Shown here piece by piece: positions 1-6,846 of a DNA stretch of 11,285 bases. This DNA is from Streptomyces katrae. GTDB taxonomy: Bacteria > Actinomycetota > Actinomycetes > Streptomycetales > Streptomycetaceae. Made by a program: the position numbers and the translations under genes. Location: positions 1-11,285 of the forward strand of contig NZ_JZWV01000708.1 in NCBI RefSeq assembly GCF_000966975.1, given 5' to 3'. Below the pieces are notes generated by a model. The model saw only the letters and a program-made list of their open reading frames with translations, had not been told where the DNA came from and made no database searches. Within the stretch, counting starts at the first letter, position 1. Every line of letters starts with the position of its first letter.

Positions 1-1836
1 ACCCGCTCGACCGCCCCCTCCCGTGCCGGACCGGCCCGCCGCAGCGCCCGCGCCGCCCGCCTGTCCGGGGCTGCCCGGCCCGGCGCCCTGCGGGAAGCCC
101 TGCGGCATGCCCCCCTGACCGCCCTGACCTTGCGGCGTTCCACCGCCCGGACCGCCGCCGGGACCCCCCGGCAGCCCCGGCAGCCCCGGCAGACCGTCCC
201 GGAACCGTTCCCCGCCCGGCCCGAACCCCATGGGACCGCCCCGCCCGCCGGCCACCGCCGGACCGGCCGTCACGATCGACCCGGTGTGCCCGGCGCCGAT
301 GGTGGTCAGGCAGTACGCGAACGGGCCCGCCAACGCCGCGCCCAGCCCCAGCGCGGCCACCCCGAGCAGCACCCGGCGCCCCAGCCGCCCCGCGAACGGC
401 AGCCCGGCGGCGGCGAGCAGCCCGGCCACCAGCACCGCCCAGCGCAGCCACGGCAGATAGCCGGAGGAGCGGCCGAGCAGCACGTACGACCAGACAGCGG
501 TCAGGGCGAGGGTGCCGGACAGGGTGAGGACCGCTGCCCTGCTTCCCCGTTCCTCCCACAGCACGGCCACACCCATGCCCACCAGAGCGGCCACGAACGG
601 CGCCAGCGCGACCGTGTAGTACTCGTGGAAGATGCCCTGCATCCAGCTGAACACCACGGCGGTGATCAGCAGGCAGCCGCCCCAGGCCAGGAAGGCCGCA
701 CGGGCCATGCTCTGGAGGGAGTCGGCCGCCCGTCCGGCCCGCCAGGTCACCACCAGCCCCGCCACCAGCAGTACCAGCGCCGCGGGCAGCAGCCAGGAGA
801 TCTGGCCGCCGACCGTGCCGGAGAACAGCCGGCCCACACCGGTCTCCCCCCAGCCCCCGGCGCGCGGGCCCGGCCCGCCCTCGGGCAGCCCGTACGCCCC
901 GAACGCGCCCGCGGCCCCACGGGTCCGCCCGCCGCCCACGCTGCCCGTCTCGTTGCCGTTCAGCCGCCCGAGGCCGTTGTAGCCAAAGGTCAGTTCCAGG
1001 AAGGAGTTGTGCTGCGAACCGCCGATGTACGGACGCGAGGAAGCGGGCCACAGCTCCACGACCGCCACCCACCAGCCGCCGGACACCACCATCGCGGCCC
1101 CGGCGAGCAGCAGCTGCCCGAGCCTCCGGCGCAGCCGGGTCGGCGCGCAGACGGCGTACAGCAGGGCCAGCGGCGGCAGGATGACGAACGCCTGGAGGGT
1201 CTTGGTCAGGAAGCCCAGCCCGATCGCGACCCCGGCCCCGACCAGCCACCCGGTGCGCGCCCCGTCCAGGGCGCGCAGCACGCAGTACACCGTGACGGTC
1301 AGCAGCAGCGTCAGCAGCGCGTCGGGGTTGTTGAAGCGGAACATCAGCGCGGCGACGGGCGTGAGCGCGAACGCGGCCCCGCTGAGCAGCGCGGCCGCGG
1401 GCCCGAACTGGCGGCGCACGGCGGCGTACAGGACGGCCGTGGTCGCGACGCCCATCAGGGCCTGCGGGACGAGGATCTGCCAGGAGCCGAGCCCGAACGC
1501 CCGGACGGACAGCATCATCGGCCACAGGGCGGCCGGGGGCTTGTCGACGGTGATGGAGTTCCCGGCGTCGGAGGAGCCGAAGAAGAAGGCCTTCCAGCTC
1601 TCGGAGCCCGCCTGTACGGCGGCGGAGTAGAAGGAGTTGGCGTAGCCGGACGAGCCCAGGTTCCAGAGCAGCAGTACGGCGGTGGCGAGCAGGAGCCCCG
1701 CGTACGCGGGCCGCTCCCAGCGGGGCCGCCCGCCGGCGGTCCGGCGCGCGGCGGCGTCCGCGGCCCGGTCCGGGGTGGCGCGGGCGGGGGCCCGCTCGGG
1801 GAACGGGGAGTCGACTGGCGGGTGGGCCGTGGTCAT
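1..1836 (-). CDS. GT39-type (ArnT/PMT-like) membrane glycosyltransferase, 3' end cut by window
   Basis: Integral-membrane glycosyltransferase of the GT39/ArnT-like group, expected to move a sugar from a polyprenyl-phosphate donor to an acceptor on the outer face of the membrane. The 612 codons visible have no stop, so the C-terminus lies beyond the window. A short Pro/Arg-rich cytosolic N-terminus (about 1-43) precedes a first membrane span (about 44-60). Then comes the family-like first outer loop, with acidic D90 and the ITVDKPP motif at 95-101, and FNNPD at 168-172. Many further hydrophobic spans follow. From about residue 535 the chain becomes a Gly/Pro/Gln-rich tail with collagen-like LPG triplets. 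The ATG at 1836 overlaps the stop of the GT2-GtrA gene (ATGA), which implies translational coupling. Family call is firm; sugar and acceptor are unknown. Confidence 0.88.
   Translation of the reverse strand, partial: MTTAHPPVDSPFPERAPARATPDRAADAAARRTAGGRPRWERPAYAGLLLATAVLLLWNLGSSGYANSFYSAAVQAGSESWKAFFFGSSDAGNSITVDKPPAALWPMMLSVRAFGLGSWQILVPQALMGVATTAVLYAAVRRQFGPAAALLSGAAFALTPVAALMFRFNNPDALLTLLLTVTVYCVLRALDGARTGWLVGAGVAIGLGFLTKTLQAFVILPPLALLYAVCAPTRLRRRLGQLLLAGAAMVVSGGWWVAVVELWPASSRPYIGGSQHNSFLELTFGYNGLGRLNGNETGSVGGGRTRGAAGAFGAYGLPEGGPGPRAGGWGETGVGRLFSGTVGGQISWLLPAALVLLVAGLVVTWRAGRAADSLQSMARAAFLAWGGCLLITAVVFSWMQGIFHEYYTVALAPFVAALVGMGVAVLWEERGSRAAVLTLSGTLALTAVWSYVLLGRSSGYLPWLRWAVLVAGLLAAAGLPFAGRLGRRVLLGVAALGLGAALAGPFAYCLTTIGAGHTGSIVTAGPAVAGGRGGPMGFGPGGERFRDGLPGLPGLPGGPGGGPGGGTPQGQGGQGGMPQGFPQGAGPGSPGQAGGAGAAAGRSGTGGGGRAG
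166..192 (-). repeat. Three 9-bp tandem repeats encoding LPG-LPG-LPG
   Basis: The plus-strand unit CCCCGGCAG occurs three times without interruption (166-174, 175-183, 184-192). Read on the minus strand it encodes three Leu-Pro-Gly triplets at residues 549-557 of the GT39 protein, within a longer Gly/Pro-rich tail. The 9-bp period keeps the reading frame, so copy number could vary by slippage without destroying the gene. Confidence 0.85.
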
Positions 1837-3107
1837 CGGTGGTCGTCCTTCACGGGAACGGGAGTGGTGCGGCGCTCGGGGAAGACCCAGGCGCGGAAGA
1901 GCAGGAACCGCAGCACGGTGGCGGCGAGGTTGGCCGTGACCAGCACGGCGAGTTCGGTGCTGTGGGCGGGGTCGTCGGCGCCCGCCCCGAGGGCGGCGAG
2001 CGAGCCACTGGTCAGGGCCAGGCCGATGGCGAACACGACCAGGCCCTGGGCCTGGTGGCGCAGGGCGCGGTCCCGGCCCCGGACACCGAAGGTGAGCCGG
2101 CGGTTGGCCGCGGTGTTGGCCACGGCGGAGGCCAGGAGGGCGGCGGCGTTGGCGGCCTGCGGGCCGGTACCGAGCCGGAGGAGGGAGTACAGGGCGAGGT
2201 AGCAGAGGGTGGAGAGCACACCGACCGCGCAGAAGCCGAGCAGCTGGCGGGCCAGTCCGCGCGGCACCCCGGGCAGGGCCGTGCGGTCGCGCGGGTCGTC
2301 GCCGAAGGGGCGGGCGAGCCGGTCCAGGGGGAGCTCCCCGAGGGCCAGCGCCCGGCCCACCCGCCAGACACCCTTGAGGTCCTCGGTGGCGGTCCTGACG
2401 ATGTGGACCGTGGAGTCGGGGTCGTCCACCCAGTCCACCGGTACCTCGTGGATGCGCAGCCCGGCCCGCTCGGCGAGGACCAGCATCTCGGTGTCGAAGA
2501 ACCAGCCGGTGTCCTCGACCAGCGGCAGCAGCCGTTCCGCGACCTCCCGGCGGATCGCCTTGAAACCGCACTGGGCGTCGCTGAACCGGGCGGCGAGGGA
2601 GGAGCGCAGCAGCAGGTTGTAGGCGCGGGAGACGAACTCCCGCTTAGCTCCCCGCACCACCCGTGAGGAGCGGGCGAGCCGGGTGCCGATGGCCAGGTCG
2701 GAGTGGCCGGAGATCAGCGGGGCCACCAGGGGCAGCAGCGCGTTCAGGTCGGTGGAGAGGTCCACGTCCATGTACGCCAGGACGGGTGCCTCCGAGTGGC
2801 TCCACACGGTGCGCAGGGCGCGGCCGCGGCCCTTCTCCTCCAGCCGGACGCTGCGCACGCCCGGGACGGCCGCGGCGAGTTCGGCCGCGAAGGCGGGGGT
2901 GCGGTCGGTGCTGGCGTTGTCGGCGATGGTGATGCGGAACGGGTACGGGAAGGTCCGGGTGAGGTGGGCGTGCAGCCGTCGCACGCACGGGCCGAGGTCC
3001 TTTTCCTCGTTGTAGACCGGGATCACCACGTCGAGTACGGGCTCGCCGGGCGCGGGCGCGAGGGGCGCCCGGGCCGGGAGGGCGTCGGAAGAGGTGTCGG
3101 TTGGCAT
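1833..3107 (-). CDS. Bifunctional GT2 glycosyltransferase / GtrA-domain membrane protein
   Basis: A 424-residue fusion. The N-terminal cytosolic GT2 domain (about 24-245) resembles polyprenyl-phosphate sugar synthases (DPM1/GtrB type). It has the nucleotide-binding start VVIPVYNEEKDL (27-38), DNASTDRTP (63-71), the DxD metal/donor motif MDVDLSTD (113-120), the QCGFKAIRR segment (179-187) and FDTEMLVLAERAG (204-216). The C-terminal GtrA domain (about 288-412) contains four hydrophobic spans and the AVANTAANRRLTF signature (328-340), and ends with RAWVFPER. GtrA proteins are associated with moving polyprenyl-linked sugars across the membrane. The fusion would therefore make and present the donor for the downstream GT39 enzyme. 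The ATG at 3107 is preceded by a GAGGG-like ribosome site and lies 25 bases after the kinase stop. The stop TGA overlaps the GT39 ATG. Sugar identity cannot be read from sequence. Confidence 0.9.
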   Translation of the reverse strand: MPTDTSSDALPARAPLAPAPGEPVLDVVIPVYNEEKDLGPCVRRLHAHLTRTFPYPFRITIADNASTDRTPAFAAELAAAVPGVRSVRLEEKGRGRALRTVWSHSEAPVLAYMDVDLSTDLNALLPLVAPLISGHSDLAIGTRLARSSRVVRGAKREFVSRAYNLLLRSSLAARFSDAQCGFKAIRREVAERLLPLVEDTGWFFDTEMLVLAERAGLRIHEVPVDWVDDPDSTVHIVRTATEDLKGVWRVGRALALGELPLDRLARPFGDDPRDRTALPGVPRGLARQLLGFCAVGVLSTLCYLALYSLLRLGTGPQAANAAALLASAVANTAANRRLTFGVRGRDRALRHQAQGLVVFAIGLALTSGSLAALGAGADDPAHSTELAVLVTANLAATVLRFLLFRAWVFPERRTTPVPVKDDHR

Positions 3108-3132
3108 GTTCCGACCCTCACCGGGCGCCCTG

Positions 3133-4668
3133 TCACCTCGGTGTGCTGACCCTGTGGTCCCTCTGTGAGTCCGTCGGCGCCATCGGTCCGGGCTCCGGGG
3201 CGAGGGGCAGGAGCACCTCGAAGCAGGTCCGGCCGGGCTCGCTCTCCACGTCGACCCGGCCGCCGTGTGCCGTGACGACGGCCTGGACGATGGCCAGGCC
3301 CAGGCCGGTGGAGCCCGCCGCGCGGGAACGGGAGGCGTCGCCGCGGGCGAAGCGCTCGAAGACGTGGGGCATGAGCTCGGGCGGGATGCCGGGCCCGTCG
3401 TCCTCGATCCGCACCCGCACCGCGGACGTTTCACGTGAAACACCGGCCGTGACGGTGGTCCCGGGCGGGGTGTGGGTGCGGGCGTTGGCGAGGAGGTTCA
3501 CCAGGACCTGCTGGATCCGGGCCGGGTCGGCCAGGACGGGCGCGGGTTCCTCGGGCAGGGCCAGGCGCCAGTGGTGTCCGGGTCCGGCGGCCCGGGCGTC
3601 GCTGACGGCGTCGACGACGAGCGGGGCCAGGTCGGTGTCCTCGCGGGACAGCGGGCGACCCGCGTCCAGCCGGGCCAGCAGCAGCAGGTCCTCGACCAGT
3701 CCGGTCATCCTGGTGGCCTCGGCCTCGATCCGGGCCAGTGCGTGACGGGTGTCGGGGCCGGGCTCCTCCCGCCCCCTGCGGGTGAGTTCGGCGTAGCCGC
3801 GGATGGAGGCGAGCGGGGTGCGCAGCTCGTGGGAGGCGTCCGCGACGAACTGGCGGACCTGCGTCTCGCTCTGCTGGCGGGCCGTCAGCGCCGAGGAGAC
3901 GTGCCCCAGCATCCTGTTGAGTGCCGCCCCGACCTGCCCCACCTCGGTGCGGGGATCCGCCTCGGCGTCGGGCACCCGCTCGTGCAGGGCCGGTTCACCG
4001 CTGTGCAGGGGGAGTTCGGAGACCCGGGTGGCGGTGGCGGCGACGCGGCGCAGCGGGCGCAGCGCTACGGCGACCAGCGCCTGTCCGGCGAGGGAGGCGG
4101 CGATCAGACCGGCCAGGGTGACGCAGACCTCCACGGCGATCAGGGTGTTCACGGTGGAGTCGACGCCCTTGACGGGGAAGGCCAGCACCAGCGCCCCGTC
4201 GGGCGCGGCCATCGCCCGGTAGGCACCGAGGCCGGGCAGGTCCACGTCCATCCCGCCGGACCCACCGGGCCCGGCCGTACGCGCGACGCGCTCCAGTACC
4301 GCCGTCTGCGCCTGGGTGAGGACCTCCCGGTGGTCGAGGCCCGGGCCCTCCACGGGGGCGATCCGGGCGCCGCCGATCACCTTCCGGTCCACGTCCAGGC
4401 GGATCCCGGCGGCGCCCATGGGGGAGCCGGGGGCGAAGATGAAGCCGAGGCTGCCCTCGCGGGCCGCCTTGCCGGCTCCCGGCCCCCGGACCGCCATCCG
4501 TACGGAGTTGTCCAGCTGCTTGTCCAGCTCCCCCATCAGCCGGGAGCGCATGGTGAGGGTGGTGACGGTCCCGATGGCCGCGCCCACCACGGCGATCAGC
4601 ACCACCGCCGATACGACCAGCCGGGTCCGCAGCGACAAAGGCCGCCGCCGGGGCAGGCGGAGCGCCAC
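3133..4668 (-). CDS. Membrane sensor histidine kinase (HAMP-HisKA-HATPase_c)
   Basis: A 511-residue sensor kinase with every catalytic box intact. A basic N-terminus leads to membrane span 1 (about 17-38). An extracytoplasmic sensor loop (about 40-172) has no recognised ligand motif. Span 2 (about 175-203) runs into a HAMP linker beginning at LRPLRRV (203-209). The H-box ASHELRTPL places the phosphoacceptor at H280. The N-box is NLLANA (N395), the G1-box is DDGPGIP (423-429) and the G2-box is GSTGLGLAI (452-460). The start is the GTG at 4668, which shares one base with the TAG stop of the response regulator. That tight overlap marks the two as a cognate pair. Upstream in-frame codons back to 4812 would run through the regulator's DNA-binding domain and are rejected. 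A parS site is embedded between the N and G1 boxes. Confidence 0.93.
   Translation of the reverse strand: MALRLPRRRPLSLRTRLVVSAVVLIAVVGAAIGTVTTLTMRSRLMGELDKQLDNSVRMAVRGPGAGKAAREGSLGFIFAPGSPMGAAGIRLDVDRKVIGGARIAPVEGPGLDHREVLTQAQTAVLERVARTAGPGGSGGMDVDLPGLGAYRAMAAPDGALVLAFPVKGVDSTVNTLIAVEVCVTLAGLIAASLAGQALVAVALRPLRRVAATATRVSELPLHSGEPALHERVPDAEADPRTEVGQVGAALNRMLGHVSSALTARQQSETQVRQFVADASHELRTPLASIRGYAELTRRGREEPGPDTRHALARIEAEATRMTGLVEDLLLLARLDAGRPLSREDTDLAPLVVDAVSDARAAGPGHHWRLALPEEPAPVLADPARIQQVLVNLLANARTHTPPGTTVTAGVSRETSAVRVRIEDDGPGIPPELMPHVFERFARGDASRSRAAGSTGLGLAIVQAVVTAHGGRVDVESEPGRTCFEVLLPLAPEPGPMAPTDSQRDHRVSTPR
3428..3441. promoter_or_regulatory. parS: parS centromere site (ParB-binding palindrome)
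   Basis: The sequence GTTTCACGTGAAAC is a perfect 14-bp palindrome and matches the known core that chromosomal ParB proteins load onto in Bacillus and Streptomyces. With flanking bases it matches 15 of 16 positions of the classic 16-bp consensus (C instead of T at the left end). It sits inside the sensor kinase gene and encodes the VSRET stretch at residues 410-414, between the N and G1 boxes. No second copy was found in the window. A random 14-mer match in 11 kb is very unlikely (order 1 in 20,000 or less). Confidence 0.93.
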
Positions 4669-5435
4669 TACTCGGCCGGCTTGATCAGGTAGCCGGCGCC
4701 GCGCCGGGTGTGGATCATCGGGGGCAGTCCGGTGCCGCCCTCCAGCTTGCGCCGCAGGTAGGAGATGTAGAGCTCCACGACGTTGGCCTGGCCGCCGAAG
4801 TCGTACGACCACACCCGGTCCAGGATCTGCGCCTTGCTCAGCACCCGGCGCGGGTTGCGCATCAGGTAGCGCAGCAGCTCGAACTCGGTGGCGGTCAGGT
4901 GGACCTCCTGGCCGCCCCGGACGACCTCGTGACTGTCCTCGTCGAGACTCAGGTCGCCGACGGACAGGACCGAGCCGCCGCGCGCGGCCTGCGCCGCACC
5001 GGAGCGGCGGACCAGGCCGCGCAGCCGGGCCACGACCTCCTCCAGGCTGAACGGCTTGGTGACGTAGTCGTCGCCGCCCGCCGTCAGGCCCGCGATGCGG
5101 TCCTCGACGGAGTCCTTGGCCGTCAGGAACAGCACGGGGACCTGCGGGATCTCCCGGCGGAGCAGGCCGAGCACGGACAGCCCGTCCATGTCGGGGAGCA
5201 TGACGTCGAGGACCACCACGTCCGGCCGGAACTCCCGCGCCGCCCGCAGGGCGCCCGCTCCGTCACCGGCGCTGCGGACCTCGCAGCCCTCGTAGCGCAG
5301 GGCCATGGACAGCAGCTCGGAGAGCGAGGCCTCGTCGTCGACGACGAGGACCCGGCAGGGGCCGCCGTCGGGGCGCAGCAGCGCCGTCGGGGCGGCGGTG
5401 GACGTGGACGCGTGGGAAGTGGTCGTCGCTGTCAT
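4668..5435 (-). CDS. OmpR/PhoB-family response regulator
   Basis: A 255-residue two-domain regulator. A Thr/Ser/Ala-rich N-terminal extension (1-26) precedes the receiver domain (about 27-143). The receiver has the acidic pair D33/D34, phosphoacceptor D77 in VVVLDVMLPDMDG, T105 and K127 in TKPF. The winged-helix DNA-binding domain (about 155-255) has TEFELLRYLMRNP, the recognition-helix region NVVELYISYLRRKL (218-231) and the final hairpin HTRRGAGYLI (242-251). It is presumably phosphorylated by the kinase whose GTG overlaps this stop codon, and should regulate its own four-gene unit. The ATG at 5435 is preceded by a G-rich stretch that could serve as ribosome site. Direct repeats of the kind OmpR-type proteins bind lie 20-65 bases upstream. 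It cannot be assigned to a named system from sequence alone. Confidence 0.94.
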   Translation of the reverse strand: MTATTTSHASTSTAAPTALLRPDGGPCRVLVVDDEASLSELLSMALRYEGCEVRSAGDGAGALRAAREFRPDVVVLDVMLPDMDGLSVLGLLRREIPQVPVLFLTAKDSVEDRIAGLTAGGDDYVTKPFSLEEVVARLRGLVRRSGAAQAARGGSVLSVGDLSLDEDSHEVVRGGQEVHLTATEFELLRYLMRNPRRVLSKAQILDRVWSYDFGGQANVVELYISYLRRKLEGGTGLPPMIHTRRGAGYLIKPAE

Positions 5436-5460
5436 GCCCCCACGCTGGCCCGCGCCTCTG

Positions 5461-5470
5461 AGAGCGCTCT
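5461..5470. promoter_or_regulatory. Perfect 10-bp palindrome in regulator leader (possible operator)
   Basis: AGAGCGCTCT is a perfect inverted repeat 26 bases upstream of the response-regulator ATG. Its GAGCGCTC centre equals the core of LacI-family operators known in Streptomyces (CebR type), but the flanks match that consensus poorly (about 10 of 14). It could be a repressor site, part of the direct-repeat array, or chance. Confidence 0.3.
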
Positions 5471-5478
5471 TGCCCCAA

Positions 5479-5497
5479 CCTGTGAATCTCCTGAGAA
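5479..5497 (-). promoter_or_regulatory. Candidate OmpR-family operator: 11-bp-phased direct repeats
   Basis: On the plus strand CCTGTGAA (5479-5486) and CCTGAGAA (5490-5497) are 7/8 identical and start exactly 11 bases apart, one helical turn. OmpR/PhoB-family dimers are known to bind head-to-tail repeats of this period. A weaker unit, TCTGAGAG (5457-5464, 6/8 to the second repeat), lies two further turns (22 bases) away. The repeats are in the gap just before the response-regulator gene, suggesting autoregulation. This is inferred from spacing and position only. Confidence 0.45.
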
Positions 5498-5519
5498 AGG
5501 TGTTCCGACGGCTCGGCGG

Positions 5520-6401
5520 TCACCCGGCCAGGGAGAAGAGCCGGGCGGCGTTGTCGTGGCAGACCGCGCGCAGCCAGTCGTCCCCGAGCCCGAGCCGTTC
5601 CAGAGCCTGCAGCTGGTGTTCGTAGGGGTAGGGGATGTTCGGGAAATCGGTGCCCAGCAGGATCCGGTCCCCGAGGCCGGCGAGCCGCCCGAGGTCCCCG
5701 GGCGGGAAGCCGGTGAACCGCTCGGAGAAGTCGGTGAAGGCCATGGTCGTGTCGAGCCGCACCTCGGGGTAGCGGTCGGCCAGGTCGAGGAAGTCGGTGT
5801 ACTCCGGCATCCCCATGTGGGCGACGATCAACGGCAGCCGGGGGTGCCGGGCCAGCAGCCGGGCGACCGGGCCGGGCCCGGTGTACTCGGCAGGGGCGGG
5901 CCCGGAGCCGCAGTGGACCACGACGGGGATCCGCGCCTCGGCCAGCAGCCCCCACACCGGTTCGAGGAGGGCGTCGTTCGGGTCGTACCCGCCGACCTGG
6001 AGGTGCGCCTTGAAGACCCGGGCACCCGACTCCACGGCCCGCGCCACGTACGCCGCCGCGTCCTCCTCGGGAAAGAACGTCGCGGTGTGCAGGCAGTCGG
6101 GGGTGCGGGCGGCGAACTCCTCGGCCCACGCGTTGAGCCAGGCAGCCATCGCGGGTTTGTGCGGGTAGAGCATCGAGGTGAACGCCCGGACCCCGAACTC
6201 CCGCAGCAGCCCCACCCGCTGCTCCTCCTCGTGGCGGTAGGTGATGGGCCACTCCGTGCCGGTCAGCGGGCCGGCGGCGTCGAAGTAGTCCCACACCTTC
6301 CGCATCACCCGGTCCGGCATGAAGTGCGTGTGCACGTCCACCAGCCCCGGCAGGCCCAGCCGATCCCGGAAGGCCCGGACGGTCTCAGCCGTTGCGGGCA
6401 A
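5520..6401 (-). CDS. Amidohydrolase 2 family (ACMSD-like) metal-dependent hydrolase
   Basis: A 293-residue TIM-barrel amidohydrolase, probably cytosolic. The metal-ligand pattern is complete: HxH at H24/H26 in VDVHTHF, H163 in VVHCGS, H195 in IVAHMGMPE and D252 in LLGTDFPN. K131 and H133 sit in FKAHLQVGG. The family includes decarboxylases and hydrolases of aromatic or lactone intermediates; the substrate here is unknown. The start is a TTG at 6401, the only usable start codon between the upstream in-frame stop (6471-6473) and the HxH motif. It has a GGAG ribosome site eight bases upstream. This places the start inside the last 17 bases of the ABM-domain gene, so the two are likely translated together. 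Start confidence is lower than family confidence. Confidence 0.87.
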   Translation of the reverse strand: MPATAETVRAFRDRLGLPGLVDVHTHFMPDRVMRKVWDYFDAAGPLTGTEWPITYRHEEEQRVGLLREFGVRAFTSMLYPHKPAMAAWLNAWAEEFAARTPDCLHTATFFPEEDAAAYVARAVESGARVFKAHLQVGGYDPNDALLEPVWGLLAEARIPVVVHCGSGPAPAEYTGPGPVARLLARHPRLPLIVAHMGMPEYTDFLDLADRYPEVRLDTTMAFTDFSERFTGFPPGDLGRLAGLGDRILLGTDFPNIPYPYEHQLQALERLGLGDDWLRAVCHDNAARLFSLAG

Positions 6402-6723
6402 AACCGTGGCTCCGCTCGACGGTCGCGACGTGCAGGGTGTAGCTCTCGTACCAATGGGCGCGGCCGTGCTTCATGGCCGCCTGGTGCTCCAGGTCCGTGC
6501 GCCAGGCGGTGAGGGACTCGTGGTCGCGGAAGTAGGCCACGGTGATGCCGAGGCCTCCGGGGGTCCGCGCGGACTCGTATCCGAGGAACCCGGGGTTCTC
6601 CCTGACGATCTCGTTCATCCGGGAGAGGACCTCCGGATAACCGCTGTCGTCAGAGGTGCGGACATTGCTGAATACGGCCATGACATAAGGCGGTTCGAAC
6701 GCCGGCACGGGCTGGATGCTCAT
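6385..6723 (-). CDS. Antibiotic biosynthesis monooxygenase (ABM) domain protein
   Basis: A 112-residue single-domain protein resembling the dimeric alpha-beta ABM fold used by small cofactor-free monooxygenases, haem-degrading enzymes and related proteins. Features are an opening strand PPYVMAVFSNVR (11-22), NPGFLGYESAR (43-53), the ITVAYFRDHESLTAWR segment (60-75) with W74, a conserved H80, and GRAHWYESYTLHVATVERS (87-105). The ATG at 6723 is chosen because GGAGG lies eight bases upstream. The in-frame GTG at 6732 would sit directly on that site. The reading frame overlaps the amidohydrolase start by 17 bases, suggesting both act on the same compound or its product. No substrate can be assigned. 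Confidence 0.85.
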   Translation of the reverse strand: MSIQPVPAFEPPYVMAVFSNVRTSDDSGYPEVLSRMNEIVRENPGFLGYESARTPGGLGITVAYFRDHESLTAWRTDLEHQAAMKHGRAHWYESYTLHVATVERSHGFARNG

Positions 6724-6846
6724 GCCCCCCACCCTCCGCGCCAGCCCCTTGGCATGTCCACCGGAATCACCTCCGGCAGCCCAAAGGGATCCAAGTTTTG
6801 ACCTTCCCCCCGAGCGGTCTCACCGGTCCTGGTCCGCGGTCGCCCC

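Noticed and set aside
130..2202. Long plus-strand open frame (690 codons)
   Set aside because: It is the antisense of the GT39 and GT2-GtrA genes; the protein is Arg/Pro/Gln-rich without domains. High GC at third positions keeps such frames open.
3108..3443. Upstream extension of the GT2-GtrA gene to a start at 3443 (MFHVKR)
   Set aside because: The extension begins within the parS palindrome and runs through the end of the kinase gene in another frame; the ATG at 3107 has a ribosome site and begins the family-like protein.
4669..4812. Longer start for the sensor kinase
   Set aside because: The added residues are a frame-shadow of the regulator's DNA-binding domain; the GTG overlapping the TAG stop fits operon coupling.
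4710..6512. Long plus-strand open frame (600 codons)
   Set aside because: Antisense of the response regulator and amidohydrolase; no family-like sequence.
6724..6846. Terminator or promoter between the DUF2797 and ABM genes
   Set aside because: Only fragmentary inverted repeats and a poorly spaced TTGGAT box; nothing strong enough to call.
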